Shown here one piece after another: positions 1-7,479 of a stretch of 8,909 nt of DNA. Source of the DNA: Treponema sp. UBA4326 (GTDB taxonomy: Bacteria; Spirochaetota; Spirochaetia; Treponematales; Treponemataceae). The position numbers and the translations under genes were made by a program. The stretch spans positions 1-8,909 of the forward strand of contig DGTW01000364.1 in NCBI GenBank assembly GCA_002393835.1, given 5' to 3'. Position 1 is the stretch's first letter, and each line of letters starts with the position of its first letter. The notes below the pieces were generated by a model. The model was given only the letters and a program-made list of their open reading frames with translations, had not been told where the DNA came from and made no database searches.

Positions 1-1
1 C

Positions 2-1783
2 AGCCCGTCAGATAGTGCATGGAAAGGGGCTGCTTACGGAGATTACATAGTCTGTACAGAGCCGATTACAAGCGATGTGGGAGAATGCGAATATAATAGC
101 AGCGATTATTCAACTCTCGATCCAAATTCGGATGCTTCTTTCTATAATGCCCAGGATTCATACGATAAGGACGATTTAGTTTCATTCACAAAAGTTGAAC
201 AGTCAGATTACAATGCCTGCTATGTTGTAACAAAAAACATTAATACGGCAGACGATGATGACCTGCATATTGTCAATCGAAATAATTTTACTGAAAGCAG
301 TTATGCAATTGACTATAACTATGTGCTTTATCAGTTCCCGGATACGGTGGACGGTCCTTCAATGCTGCTTAAAGAACTTACGGATGAATCCCTTGCAGAA
401 GAAAATGTGAAGCAAAAGGTAAAAGCTGTAAAAAAAGCAATCCTGGAAGCAAATTCAAAGACTGAAGATGATTCTCTTCCTACAAAAAACAGTGAAGTTA
501 TTGCTTATCTGAACACAGCTCTTACAAACGAGGCTTTTTTTAATGCAGTTGTGGATGTCTGCAGTGTAAACAATTTTGTAGATGATGTTGAGGGAGAAGA
601 AGCATCAACAGAATTCTGCAAAAGTGAATGGAAAAAGGCGGCCGATGATGCCGGTAAGCGAAAATTTACCCGTATTATTCTTGATGAATTTTATGACGCT
701 TCTCCAGATGCAGTAATTGATCCGCCTTACCTCGAAAATGTCTATCCGACAATGTACGCAAACATCGGTTCTGCTTCGCAGATTGATCAGACGGCATTTC
801 GAGCAAGCAATCTTTATACGGACATTATTGATTCCGATGCCCGTTCTTTATATACAAGTGATAAATGGTCTGAATTTGAAGCAAAACGCACAAAAATGCG
901 TACCGAATGGAAAAAATACAAATCTTTCAGTCTGGTAGGATTTTTAGGCTCTCCATATAATTTAAAAGATGCCGGAATGGATATAGGACTTGGCGTAAAA
1001 GGCTCAGTATCAAATCCCAGCGGACAGTTCAGGGTGGATGCAGGTTTTGCCCTCTTTGTTGACATTGACCTTTCACCGACATCAGTTGCAAATGCTTTGA
1101 TGCAGAAAAATGTCAGTGCCAGTGCAAATGAAAAAATGTCAAAACTTCTCGAAACTCTTTTTAAAGACAAAAAGAATTGTGATGTTAAAAAGACAGACAT
1201 TGAGGTTCAGGCTGGTCCTATTCCTCTTGTATTCGGCTTTTCATTTAAGACCGGCGTGAATGTGGATTTGGGAAAACTAAATCCTCACTTGTGCTTTGTG
1301 GGCATGTATGGTGCTGATGCTTATGTTGACCTTCACTATGGCTGGAAAAAAGCACTTTTTATTCCATATCCTTATGTCAACTGTGATTTTGGTGGTAAGG
1401 GTATTGCTGCTACAGAGATGTTTATGGGTATCGAGAAAGGAAGTGAAAAAAGTGACGACACTATTAAATTTGAGCCATGGGTTTCGGTCATTCCTTCGGC
1501 CGGTATTGGAAAATCTGCGATAAGTGTCCGTGCCTCCCTTCCAATAACGCTTGGAACTGAGTTCAAGTTTAAGTATACTTCAAATGCGACCAACGCGAAT
1601 CCAATAAAATTAGACGGTCTTGCAATTACTACAAAGGTAAATTTTGTTCCTTATGCCGACTTGAATTTATACGTATTCAAATTCAGAATGAATATATGCA
1701 ACGAGCCGCTTATGAACAATGCCCTGGTCTTTTATAAAAATGGGGAGACTTATAATCCGCCTCGTTGGGAGAAGCGCGGGTAG
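2..1783 (+). CDS. Large acidic protein of unknown function, probably exported (5' end outside window)
   Basis: I do not recognise this protein. The frame is open from base 2 to the TAG at 1781-1783, giving 593 visible residues. A GTG at 77 is only an internal possible start: the 25 codons before it are open and similar in composition, and no Shine-Dalgarno precedes it, so the gene almost certainly begins upstream of the window. The first half (to about base 930) is Asp/Glu/Asn/Ser-rich and looks partly helical, with a run of four Asp near base 255. The second half (about 940-1780) alternates hydrophobic and polar residues and is rich in Gly and aromatics, as in beta-sheet envelope or secreted proteins. 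Cysteines are scattered throughout. No transmembrane helix or known catalytic motif is evident. The signal peptide, if any, lies outside the window. A surface protein or secretion substrate is possible, but that is inference only. A terminator follows at once, so this is the end of its transcript. Confidence 0.8.
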   Translation, partial: SPSDSAWKGAAYGDYIVCTEPITSDVGECEYNSSDYSTLDPNSDASFYNAQDSYDKDDLVSFTKVEQSDYNACYVVTKNINTADDDDLHIVNRNNFTESSYAIDYNYVLYQFPDTVDGPSMLLKELTDESLAEENVKQKVKAVKKAILEANSKTEDDSLPTKNSEVIAYLNTALTNEAFFNAVVDVCSVNNFVDDVEGEEASTEFCKSEWKKAADDAGKRKFTRIILDEFYDASPDAVIDPPYLENVYPTMYANIGSASQIDQTAFRASNLYTDIIDSDARSLYTSDKWSEFEAKRTKMRTEWKKYKSFSLVGFLGSPYNLKDAGMDIGLGVKGSVSNPSGQFRVDAGFALFVDIDLSPTSVANALMQKNVSASANEKMSKLLETLFKDKKNCDVKKTDIEVQAGPIPLVFGFSFKTGVNVDLGKLNPHLCFVGMYGADAYVDLHYGWKKALFIPYPYVNCDFGGKGIAATEMFMGIEKGSEKSDDTIKFEPWVSVIPSAGIGKSAISVRASLPITLGTEFKFKYTSNATNANPIKLDGLAITTKVNFVPYADLNLYVFKFRMNICNEPLMNNALVFYKNGETYNPPRWEKRG

Positions 1784-1812
1784 GGCTTTCCCATAAAGGA
1801 CAGCCTTTTTTT
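1784..1812 (+). terminator. Rho-independent terminator of the first gene
   Basis: The hairpin starts on the base after the TAG stop. GGCT (1784-1787) pairs with AGCC (1802-1805) and TCC (1789-1791) with GGA (1798-1800), with one T/C mismatch between them and a CATAAA loop. Seven T follow (1806-1812). The T-run lies only on the plus-strand side, so it serves the left gene. Its last two bases are also part of the xseA stop codon on the other strand. No matching T-run is seen for xseA. Confidence 0.7.
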
Positions 1813-3010
1813 AATCCACGGTGGCGAAAATCTTTCCGCTTGCAGGGGTGATTTCGATTTTCGCGCCTGGAAGTACATCGGTGCCTCTTCTAACCACCTT
1901 TCCTTCCTGAGTGCGAACCATTGAGTAGCCCCGGTTTAAAATCGTCTGAGGGCTGGCCTGCTCTAAGATGCGGACGCTCTGCTCGACCATGGACTTTGTG
2001 TCCCTGACTTTTTGATTTATTCCCTCGATTAAAGCCGTTCGGGCATTTTCCAGGCGATTTAAAAGGGGCTGCTCGATTGAGCGGAAGCGGATTTCCATGT
2101 TTGCAACATCGAATGATTTTACCATGAGTTTTAGGCGCTCAACCTTGCTTGAAATCTGATGGTAAAATTCCTGACGGTAGGCTGCAAGTCCTTCCAGGAT
2201 GTCGCTTTGCTTGGGAACTACAAGCTCTGCGGCGGCTGATGGAGTGGGGGCACGCATGTCAGCGGCATAGTCAGAAAGAGCCCAGTCTATTTCGTGGCCG
2301 ACTGCACTCACCACAGGAATTTTTGATGAAGCGATGGCCCGGACTACGACTTCTTCGCTGAAAGGAAGCAGGTCTTCAAGGGAGCCGCCGCCACGGCCTA
2401 CTATAAGGACTTCGCACATGTTAAAGTCATTGGCAGTTTTAATCATGTTTGCGATTGTAATGGCGGCTCCGTCTCCCTGAACCAAAGCCGGGAGAATGAC
2501 GACATCGACTCCGGGATTCCGTCTTTTTGTAATCTGAAGAATGTCCCTTAGGGCAGCTCCAGTTGGACTCGTGACGATGCCTATTCTCTTTGAAAAGCGG
2601 GGAATAGGCTTTTTGTTTTCTGAATTAAAAAGTCCCTCTGCGGCAAGCCGGCGTTTTCTTTCTTCCAGAATTTGAAGGATGTTTCCGGCACCTGCTATTT
2701 CCATTTTGTTGATGATAATCTGATAGTTTCCCCTAGGGGCGTATACTGAGATGGAGCCTGTGCACTTTACCTTCATGCCGTCCTTGGGGACAAAATCAAG
2801 GCTCATAGCCCTGCCCCGGAACATTACGGCGGAAATTTGCGCACCTTCGTCTTTGAGGGTGAAGTAGAGGTGACCGCTGGCGTTGGGGCGGTAATTTGAA
2901 ATTTCACCTTCAAGAGTGATGTTTGAGAAAGTTCCTTCCAGTAAATCTCTTATTAGGGAAGTAAGGTTTGAGACGGTAAAAACTGTGTCCTTGGGAAAAA
3001 GCTCAGCCAT
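1811..3010 (-). CDS. xseA: Exodeoxyribonuclease VII large subunit
   Basis: XseA with XseB forms exonuclease VII, a cytoplasmic nuclease that degrades single-stranded DNA from both ends and acts in repair. The 399 aa start as MAELFPKDTVFTVSNLTSLI. An N-terminal OB-fold covers roughly residues 8-105 (EGEISNYRPNASGHLYFTLKD region). The catalytic Exonuc_VII_L domain follows, with IGIVTSPTGAALRD (143-156), GRGGGSLEDL (205-214), VGHEID (237-242) and DMRAPTPSAAAEL (251-263). A coiled-coil-like region (about 270-350) leads to the typical C-terminal LNRGYS motif (358-363). It is shorter than the E. coli protein (456 aa), mainly in the helical region. I chose the ATG at 3010. A TTG at 3034 would add eight residues, but it has no ribosome binding site and lies upstream of the likely transcription start. 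No xseB is adjacent: the gene is convergent with the left gene and divergent from the secretion operon. Confidence 0.95.
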   Translation of the reverse strand: MAELFPKDTVFTVSNLTSLIRDLLEGTFSNITLEGEISNYRPNASGHLYFTLKDEGAQISAVMFRGRAMSLDFVPKDGMKVKCTGSISVYAPRGNYQIIINKMEIAGAGNILQILEERKRRLAAEGLFNSENKKPIPRFSKRIGIVTSPTGAALRDILQITKRRNPGVDVVILPALVQGDGAAITIANMIKTANDFNMCEVLIVGRGGGSLEDLLPFSEEVVVRAIASSKIPVVSAVGHEIDWALSDYAADMRAPTPSAAAELVVPKQSDILEGLAAYRQEFYHQISSKVERLKLMVKSFDVANMEIRFRSIEQPLLNRLENARTALIEGINQKVRDTKSMVEQSVRILEQASPQTILNRGYSMVRTQEGKVVRRGTDVLPGAKIEITPASGKIFATVD

Positions 3011-3017
3011 AGGGAAG

Positions 3018-3046
3018 ATTATATTTTGAAACAAATCTTTTATCTA
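3018..3046 (-). promoter_or_regulatory. Candidate xseA promoter giving a leaderless mRNA
   Basis: On the minus strand a perfect TATAAT (3023-3018) lies 17 bp downstream of TAGATA (3046-3041), a 4/6 match to the -35 consensus. Only seven bases, CTTCCCT, separate the -10 box from the xseA ATG. Transcription would therefore begin at or next to the A of the start codon. No Shine-Dalgarno is present, in agreement with a leaderless message. Confidence 0.45.
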
Positions 3047-3054
3047 GCCTGATT

Positions 3055-3084
3055 TTTTCACTATTTACGAAAGTTTTTTATAGA
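3055..3084 (+). promoter_or_regulatory. Weak candidate promoter for the gsp operon
   Basis: TTTTCA (3055-3060) and TATAGA (3079-3084) are separated by 18 bp and match the sigma-70 -35 and -10 hexamers at 4/6 and 5/6. This would give a leader of roughly 130 nt before gspD. The region is very AT-rich, so chance matches are likely; TAAAAT at 3091-3096 is an alternative -10 without a good -35. Confidence 0.25.
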
Positions 3085-3211
3085 AATCTCTAAAATCTCC
3101 AATTTGTCTTTCCAGTTTTGCATTATTTTCTCTTTTTTTTCATTTTTTTTCTTTCGTCACTGCCGAAAAGGCAAAAATTTTTCAAATAAATAAGCAAGGA
3201 AAAAAAATAAC

Positions 3212-3217
3212 GGAGGT
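3212..3217 (+). promoter_or_regulatory. Ribosome binding site that fixes the GTG start of gspD
   Basis: GGAGGT (3212-3217) lies 5 nt before the GTG at 3223. It supports this non-ATG start, which is followed directly by a complete signal peptide. Confidence 0.8.
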
Positions 3218-3222
3218 GCCTT

Positions 3223-5232
3223 GTGCGCATTAAAAAAGTAAAAGTCACTTTTCTGGCTCTAATGCTTTGCTCTTTCTTTTCCTGGAGTCAAGCCTTTGCC
3301 CAGGAAGCCTATGAATTTGTGAATCGTGATATTCATGAAATTCTTTATGCCCTTTCCCTTTATACGGGAATTTCTATTTCTGCTGATGACACTGTTTCTG
3401 GAAAAGCAGATTTCCGTTGCAGCGGGGAAAATTTTGAAGAGGGCTTTGATGCCTTTCTCCTTCAGGCTCGCCTTTATGTCGACAAGGCTGAAAATCGCTG
3501 GACTGTCAGTCGCATTCACATTCAGAAAAACAATGGGCTTTATTCCCTGAATGCCTTTGATGTGACTCCCCTGCAGCTATTTGAGAAAGTTGCCATCGCC
3601 ACTGGACTTTGCGTGACCTATGATTCCCTTCCGACAATGAAGGTCAGCCTGCATACCGATTTTTGCCTTGCGGAAGAGCTTTTGAGGAGAATTACTGGAC
3701 TTTGCATGGGCTTTTCCCTGGAAAAGGAGCTGGAAAAGGCTTTTCATGTATCCAGGGTGAATTCAAGCCAGAATCATGCTGCATTTTCGGGAAAAATTTC
3801 CTTTGTGGAAAATGCCGGAAAGTGGCTGGTTGATGTTCAGAATGCCCCTCTTTCCCTTGCCGCTGAAAAAATTTTCAATCAGGCCGGAAAACAATTTTGC
3901 TTTGCCCTTGGAAATGAGGCAAAAATAATGAGGGCTTGCTTTAAGGCTGATTCTTTTGACGAGGCTCTTGGCCTTCTTTGTATGCAGGCCGGGGCGGAAT
4001 TCAAAATTCACGGGGATGTCTACTTTCTTCTTCCTGCGAAAAACAAGAATTCATTTGCTGATAGAGGAAAAAAATGGAGGCTTTGCCAGCTGAATTTTCT
4101 TAAAAGCAGCGAATGTGTCCCTATGATTGCAAAACGTTTCCCGGAAATAGAATGTATGAGCAGCAATGAGAGCCAGCGTTTTCTTTTTCTTTCTGATGAA
4201 GAAAAAGCCCTGGAGTTGAAAGACTTCATTGCGGAGATTGACTGCAAGAATCCTTCCCGCCTGGTAAAACTTCAATACATAAGGACTGATGATTTTCTCA
4301 GTCACCTTCCGCCATTTTTGGATAAAGCGTCCATAAGCGACACCGGGCAGGGGGACAGCTTTTTCTTCATTGGCTCAGAGGCGGCCTATCAAAGGCTTTT
4401 GAAAGAGCTTGAAAGCATTGACAGGCCTGTTTCCCGTGTCCGCTACGACCTGCTAATCATGCAGTATCAGTCAACAAGGGGCAGTGAGTGGAATCCCCGC
4501 CTGCGTACCAGCAGGGTTCATTTTGGCGATATCAACGATGGCGCAGTTCAGCTGGGAAACGTACTGAACTTAAATCTTGATGTAATCGGAGCTTTTGGCC
4601 TTCATTTTGCCGGGGAATTGCAGGCGGCCATAAGCGAGTCAAAGGCAAAGGTCTTTGCAGACACGACTTTGAACGGCGTGAGCGGTAAGCCCATCAACTT
4701 TCAGAACACCAATACCTATCGTTACAGGGACAACAATCTGGATCCAGAAACCGGCGAGCCAATTTATTCCGGCGTTACCAAGGAGATTATCTCGGGATTA
4801 AAGCTTGAGGTTACTGGAACCGTGACTGGTGACGGAATGATTACCAGCAAAATTACTGCAAGCGTTTCCAGGCAGGGAACTGACTTGTCTACGACGACAG
4901 GAAACCCGCCTCCAACCAGTGAAAAAGTAATAACGACTGAAGTAAGGGCCAGAAGCGGTGAGCCTGTTGTTTTGAGCGGGCTTGTGCAGGAAGAGGACAA
5001 TGAAAATGTTTCCCGAACGCCAATCATATCGAAAATTCCTATCATCGGAAATTTTTTTAAGGGAAGGGAAACTGCCGGTGAGAAGACTGAGCTTGTGATT
5101 TACCTGCTTCCGAGTGCGGAAATTTTCGGAATGGAAGAGAAAACTTCTGCTGAAAAAAAGGAAGATGTAAAAAAGAGACTGCTTGAAATTGCTTCGAAGT
5201 GCGTGGAGGTAAAGAATGAGCGAAAAATTTGA
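3223..5232 (+). CDS. gspD: Type II secretion system secretin GspD, variant N-terminal domains
   Basis: Secretins form the multimeric outer-membrane channel through which folded proteins leave the periplasm. The 669 aa begin with a Sec signal peptide: basic MRIKKVK, a hydrophobic core, and a likely cut after AFA at residue 26. The periplasmic part appears to have three tandem STN/N0-like modules (about 29-98, 107-178 and 201-271) and then two N1-type modules (about 284-342 and 345-402). The secretin core spans about 405-632 and ends in the family signature: EPVVLSGLVQEE, then SRTPIISKIPIIGNFF (597-612) and ELVIYLLP (623-630). A short charged tail (633-669) may be the S-domain. Classical GspD has N0-N1-N2-N3, so this N-terminus is unusual. 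Many cysteines (for example 66, 130, 148, 161, 226, 239, 253) lie in the periplasmic part. The gene leads the operon and overlaps gspE by 17 nt. A PilQ-type secretin is the alternative, but the GspG-type pseudopilin downstream favours T2SS. Confidence 0.88.
   Translation: MRIKKVKVTFLALMLCSFFSWSQAFAQEAYEFVNRDIHEILYALSLYTGISISADDTVSGKADFRCSGENFEEGFDAFLLQARLYVDKAENRWTVSRIHIQKNNGLYSLNAFDVTPLQLFEKVAIATGLCVTYDSLPTMKVSLHTDFCLAEELLRRITGLCMGFSLEKELEKAFHVSRVNSSQNHAAFSGKISFVENAGKWLVDVQNAPLSLAAEKIFNQAGKQFCFALGNEAKIMRACFKADSFDEALGLLCMQAGAEFKIHGDVYFLLPAKNKNSFADRGKKWRLCQLNFLKSSECVPMIAKRFPEIECMSSNESQRFLFLSDEEKALELKDFIAEIDCKNPSRLVKLQYIRTDDFLSHLPPFLDKASISDTGQGDSFFFIGSEAAYQRLLKELESIDRPVSRVRYDLLIMQYQSTRGSEWNPRLRTSRVHFGDINDGAVQLGNVLNLNLDVIGAFGLHFAGELQAAISESKAKVFADTTLNGVSGKPINFQNTNTYRYRDNNLDPETGEPIYSGVTKEIISGLKLEVTGTVTGDGMITSKITASVSRQGTDLSTTTGNPPPTSEKVITTEVRARSGEPVVLSGLVQEEDNENVSRTPIISKIPIIGNFFKGRETAGEKTELVIYLLPSAEIFGMEEKTSAEKKEDVKKRLLEIASKCVEVKNERKI
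5205..5210 (+). promoter_or_regulatory. Ribosome binding site of gspE inside gspD
   Basis: GGAGGT lies 5 nt before the ATG at 5216, within the last codons of gspD. It supports a start that overlaps the secretin gene by 17 nt. Confidence 0.75.
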
Positions 5233-6490
5233 TCTGTCCGTGAATTTCAGCCTATACAACGGAGCCGTTGTCCTTGATTCCGGGGAAAATTTTGTGAAAA
5301 TCGGCTTAACAGATATTTCAAATGAAAACTTGAAGAAAAAACTCAGAAAGTCGGTGAAGGCATTTTATGAGCTGAAGGGGAAAAAAATTGCTGAAGAAGC
5401 CTGCCTTTTCCTTCCTCTTGATGAGCAAAGCCTTAAGCATGAGATTTCCTTGCGCTATGCAAAAAGTGAGCGGGAAAATGAGAGAAAAAATGACGGCAGC
5501 GAGGCGACGATGCTTTTGGATACCCTTTTGTCTCAAGCCGGAAAAAAGGGTGCGACGGATATTCATATAGAAGAAAGACGGGTTCGTTTCAGGATTTCCT
5601 CAAGGCTGGAGGAGGTATGCGAGCTTTCCTATGAAAAGTGCCTTGAGCTTGTCCGCCGCATAAAAGTTCTTGCCAACCTTAATGTGCTTGAAAGCAGAAA
5701 GGCCCAGGACGGTCATTTCGTTTTCCGGGGGCAAGACCAGATTTTCGTGCGTGTTTCCTGCCTTCCTTCAGTTTCTGGCAATGGAAATTCGGAAAGTGTT
5801 GTCCTCAGGCTTTTGAACGTGACAAGAATTCCCCTGTCCCTGAAAGAGCTGGGCTTTACGGAAGAGCAATGCGCTTCCTTATGCAAGCTCATTAAAAATG
5901 AAGACGGACTTATTTTGATTTGCGGTTCAACTGGCAGCGGTAAGTCAACTACGGCGGCTTCGCTTTTGACGGAACTTACCAAAATCTTCGGCGACAGGAA
6001 AAAAATTATTACGATTGAAGATCCACCTGAATATGTCCTTGACGGAATCACGCAGGTTCATGTGGATGGGGAAGGCGGAATGTCTTTCTCAGATGCCCTC
6101 CGCTTTATTTTCAGGCAGGATCCAGATGTGATTTTTGTGGGGGAAATCCGGGACAGCATTAGCGCTCGCACTGTCCTCCAGGCTTCACTTACCGGGCACC
6201 TTGTCCTTGCCACAGTTCATACAAGCGGACTTCAGGAGACATGTATTCGAATGAGGGAACTAGGCGTTGACTTTGACGAATTAAGCTCGGTGCTGAGAGC
6301 GATGATTTTTCAAAAACTTCTTTCGGATAAAGGTGAAAAAGTCAGGCTTGAGGCCAGAATTGTGGAAAAAAAGGAAATCCTTGCTGAAGAAGCAACAAAT
6401 TTTCCTAAACTGAGGAATAAGAGCCTGCCTCTGTCTCATCACTTTTATTTTTTTGGAAAACACAAGAATCTTGAGGAGAGAAGGGCATGA
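5216..6490 (+). CDS. gspE: Type II secretion ATPase GspE, lacking the zinc motif
   Basis: GspE is the cytoplasmic hexameric ATPase that powers pseudopilus assembly. The 424 aa have a short N-terminal region (1-95) unlike standard domains. The family N2 region follows, with ATDIHIE (113-119) and RRIKVLANLNVLESRKAQDGHF (147-168). The ATPase core has Walker A GSTGSGKST (237-245, Lys243), the Asp box TIEDPPEY (266-273), Walker B DPDVIFVGEIRD (302-313, Glu310) and the His box GHLVLATVHT (327-336). After FQKLL (365-369), where typical GspE has a CxxC...CxxC zinc-binding element, there is no cysteine at all, and the protein ends about 55 residues later. It is thus shorter than the usual 490-500 aa, both at the N-terminus and the C-terminus. 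All core nucleotide-binding motifs are intact, so it should be active. Its stop overlaps the gspF start (ATGA, 6487-6490). Confidence 0.92.
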   Translation: MSEKFDLSVNFSLYNGAVVLDSGENFVKIGLTDISNENLKKKLRKSVKAFYELKGKKIAEEACLFLPLDEQSLKHEISLRYAKSERENERKNDGSEATMLLDTLLSQAGKKGATDIHIEERRVRFRISSRLEEVCELSYEKCLELVRRIKVLANLNVLESRKAQDGHFVFRGQDQIFVRVSCLPSVSGNGNSESVVLRLLNVTRIPLSLKELGFTEEQCASLCKLIKNEDGLILICGSTGSGKSTTAASLLTELTKIFGDRKKIITIEDPPEYVLDGITQVHVDGEGGMSFSDALRFIFRQDPDVIFVGEIRDSISARTVLQASLTGHLVLATVHTSGLQETCIRMRELGVDFDELSSVLRAMIFQKLLSDKGEKVRLEARIVEKKEILAEEATNFPKLRNKSLPLSHHFYFFGKHKNLEERRA

Positions 6491-7479
6491 GGGGAATTCT
6501 TTGCATTTTTGGAAAAAAGAAAAGGCTTCTTATTTTCACAGAGAGACTTTTTGAACTTATATCAAGCGGAATCTCTTTACAGAAGGCTTTGTTTATTCTC
6601 AGCAGAATGAATTTCACTGACATTAAGCTGAACCGACTGGCATCATTTTTGCATAAGTCAATTCTTGCTGGCACGAAATTTTCTTTGGCAATAAAGCTCG
6701 CTCCCTATGTCTCTGTGTCGGACTGGTATTCGGCCTTCATTACGGTTTCTGAGGAGTTCGGTGGAATCAGCTCTGTTCTGGAACACCTGACGCTTCTCCT
6801 CAGACATGAAAAAAATACCTCACGGAAAATCATGGACTCACTGCTTTATCCCTGCCTCCTGCTCGCCAGTTCTGCCATTGCGGGATACCTTTCCGTTACT
6901 TTTATCCTTCCGAGTTTTTCAGCGCTTTTCTCAGAGAATATCCGGCAGATTCAGGAAAATGCAGTCAGGACAATGATAAAGGCTGATTTTTTTCTCTTGT
7001 TTGTATTTTCTGTCTTTGTGCTAGTGACGAAAAAAATTTTTTCGCAAAACCAATGCGCGGGAATTATGAAAACCCTGTCTTTCCTGCGTGAGAATTCCAT
7101 CCCGACACTGCCTGCCATTTCCTGCACACTGGCTTTTTCTTCTGGGAATAAAAGGCTCTCAGCAGCCTTGATTTCAGTCAGGAAGAGGCTGCTGGACGGG
7201 GAAGAAATCTCGGATTGTTTCGGAAAATGCCTTGAAGACTCTGGCTTCAGGCAGGAGGGGCTGCTTGTCGCTGAGAACCTCATGTTTAATCAGGAAACAG
7301 GTGGAAAGGACGCTTTTGCCAAGGCCTATTCCTGCCTTTGTGAAATTCAGGCCAGTCGGGAGCAGTTTTTTCTTTCCATCATTCAGCCATTTTTCCTGCT
7401 TGTAGTTGCGATTTATCTTTGTCTGATTTTGAAGGCAGCATTTCTGCCTTTTATAACGAATTTAGGAGGTTTTTTATGA
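6487..7479 (+). CDS. gspF: Type II secretion inner-membrane platform protein GspF
   Basis: GspF is the polytopic inner-membrane platform that contacts GspE and helps extract pseudopilins. The 330 aa show the two T2SSF helical domains. The first (about 15-120) has the family pattern EEFGGISSVLEHL (89-101) followed by LLYP (119-122). The second (about 193-300) is weaker, with ENLMFNQETGGKDAF (263-277). Hydrophobic segments lie at about 121-143, 167-184 and 297-321, the three-helix topology usual for the family. It is shorter than typical GspF (about 400 aa), mainly because the N-terminal cytoplasmic stretch is missing. The ATG overlaps the gspE stop as ATGA, with GAGGAG (6473-6478) as ribosome binding site. 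Its own stop overlaps the gspG start in the same way. PilC-type proteins share this fold; context decides for GspF. Confidence 0.88.
   Translation: MRGILCIFGKKKRLLIFTERLFELISSGISLQKALFILSRMNFTDIKLNRLASFLHKSILAGTKFSLAIKLAPYVSVSDWYSAFITVSEEFGGISSVLEHLTLLLRHEKNTSRKIMDSLLYPCLLLASSAIAGYLSVTFILPSFSALFSENIRQIQENAVRTMIKADFFLLFVFSVFVLVTKKIFSQNQCAGIMKTLSFLRENSIPTLPAISCTLAFSSGNKRLSAALISVRKRLLDGEEISDCFGKCLEDSGFRQEGLLVAENLMFNQETGGKDAFAKAYSCLCEIQASREQFFLSIIQPFFLLVVAIYLCLILKAAFLPFITNLGGFL
7464..7470 (+). promoter_or_regulatory. Ribosome binding site that fixes the gspG start
   Basis: AGGAGGT lies 5 nt before the ATG at 7476. It favours this start over an in-frame ATG at 7419, which would add 19 residues, lies well inside gspF and has no such site. 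Confidence 0.85.

Larger units (their letters stand above)
3011..3222. other. Divergent AT-rich intergenic region with phased T-tracts
   Basis: This 212-bp spacer separates xseA (minus) from gspD (plus) and must hold the promoters of both. It has T6 runs at 3053-3058 and 3074-3079, T4 at 3116-3119 and 3126-3129, T8 at 3133-3140 and 3143-3150, and A5T5 at 3173-3182. Their centres are mostly about 10, 20, 30 or 40 bp apart, as expected of intrinsically curved DNA. A short stem, TGCC-GAAAA-GGCA (3161-3173), lies near its right end. No small gene or RNA is recognised. Confidence 0.6.

Noticed and set aside
814..1200. A 128-codon minus-strand open frame inside the first gene
   Set aside because: It overlaps a much longer frame, and no ribosome binding site or family motif was seen.
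3008..3034. TTG at 3034 as the xseA start
   Set aside because: No ribosome binding site, not part of the conserved XseA N-terminus, and upstream of the predicted transcription start.
3161..3182. Small stem TGCC-GAAAA-GGCA followed by AAAATTTTT, considered as a terminator
   Set aside because: The stem is only 4 bp and is not followed directly by a T-run on either strand; it lies inside the gspD leader, where termination is not expected without attenuation evidence.
4798..5259. A 153-codon open frame on the minus strand inside gspD
   Set aside because: It lies antisense to the well-supported secretin core and its translation has no recognisable features; it is a shadow of the real gene.
5713..6051. 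A 112-codon minus-strand open frame inside gspE
   Set aside because: It is antisense to the conserved ATPase core; the apparent protein arises from gspE codon pattern.
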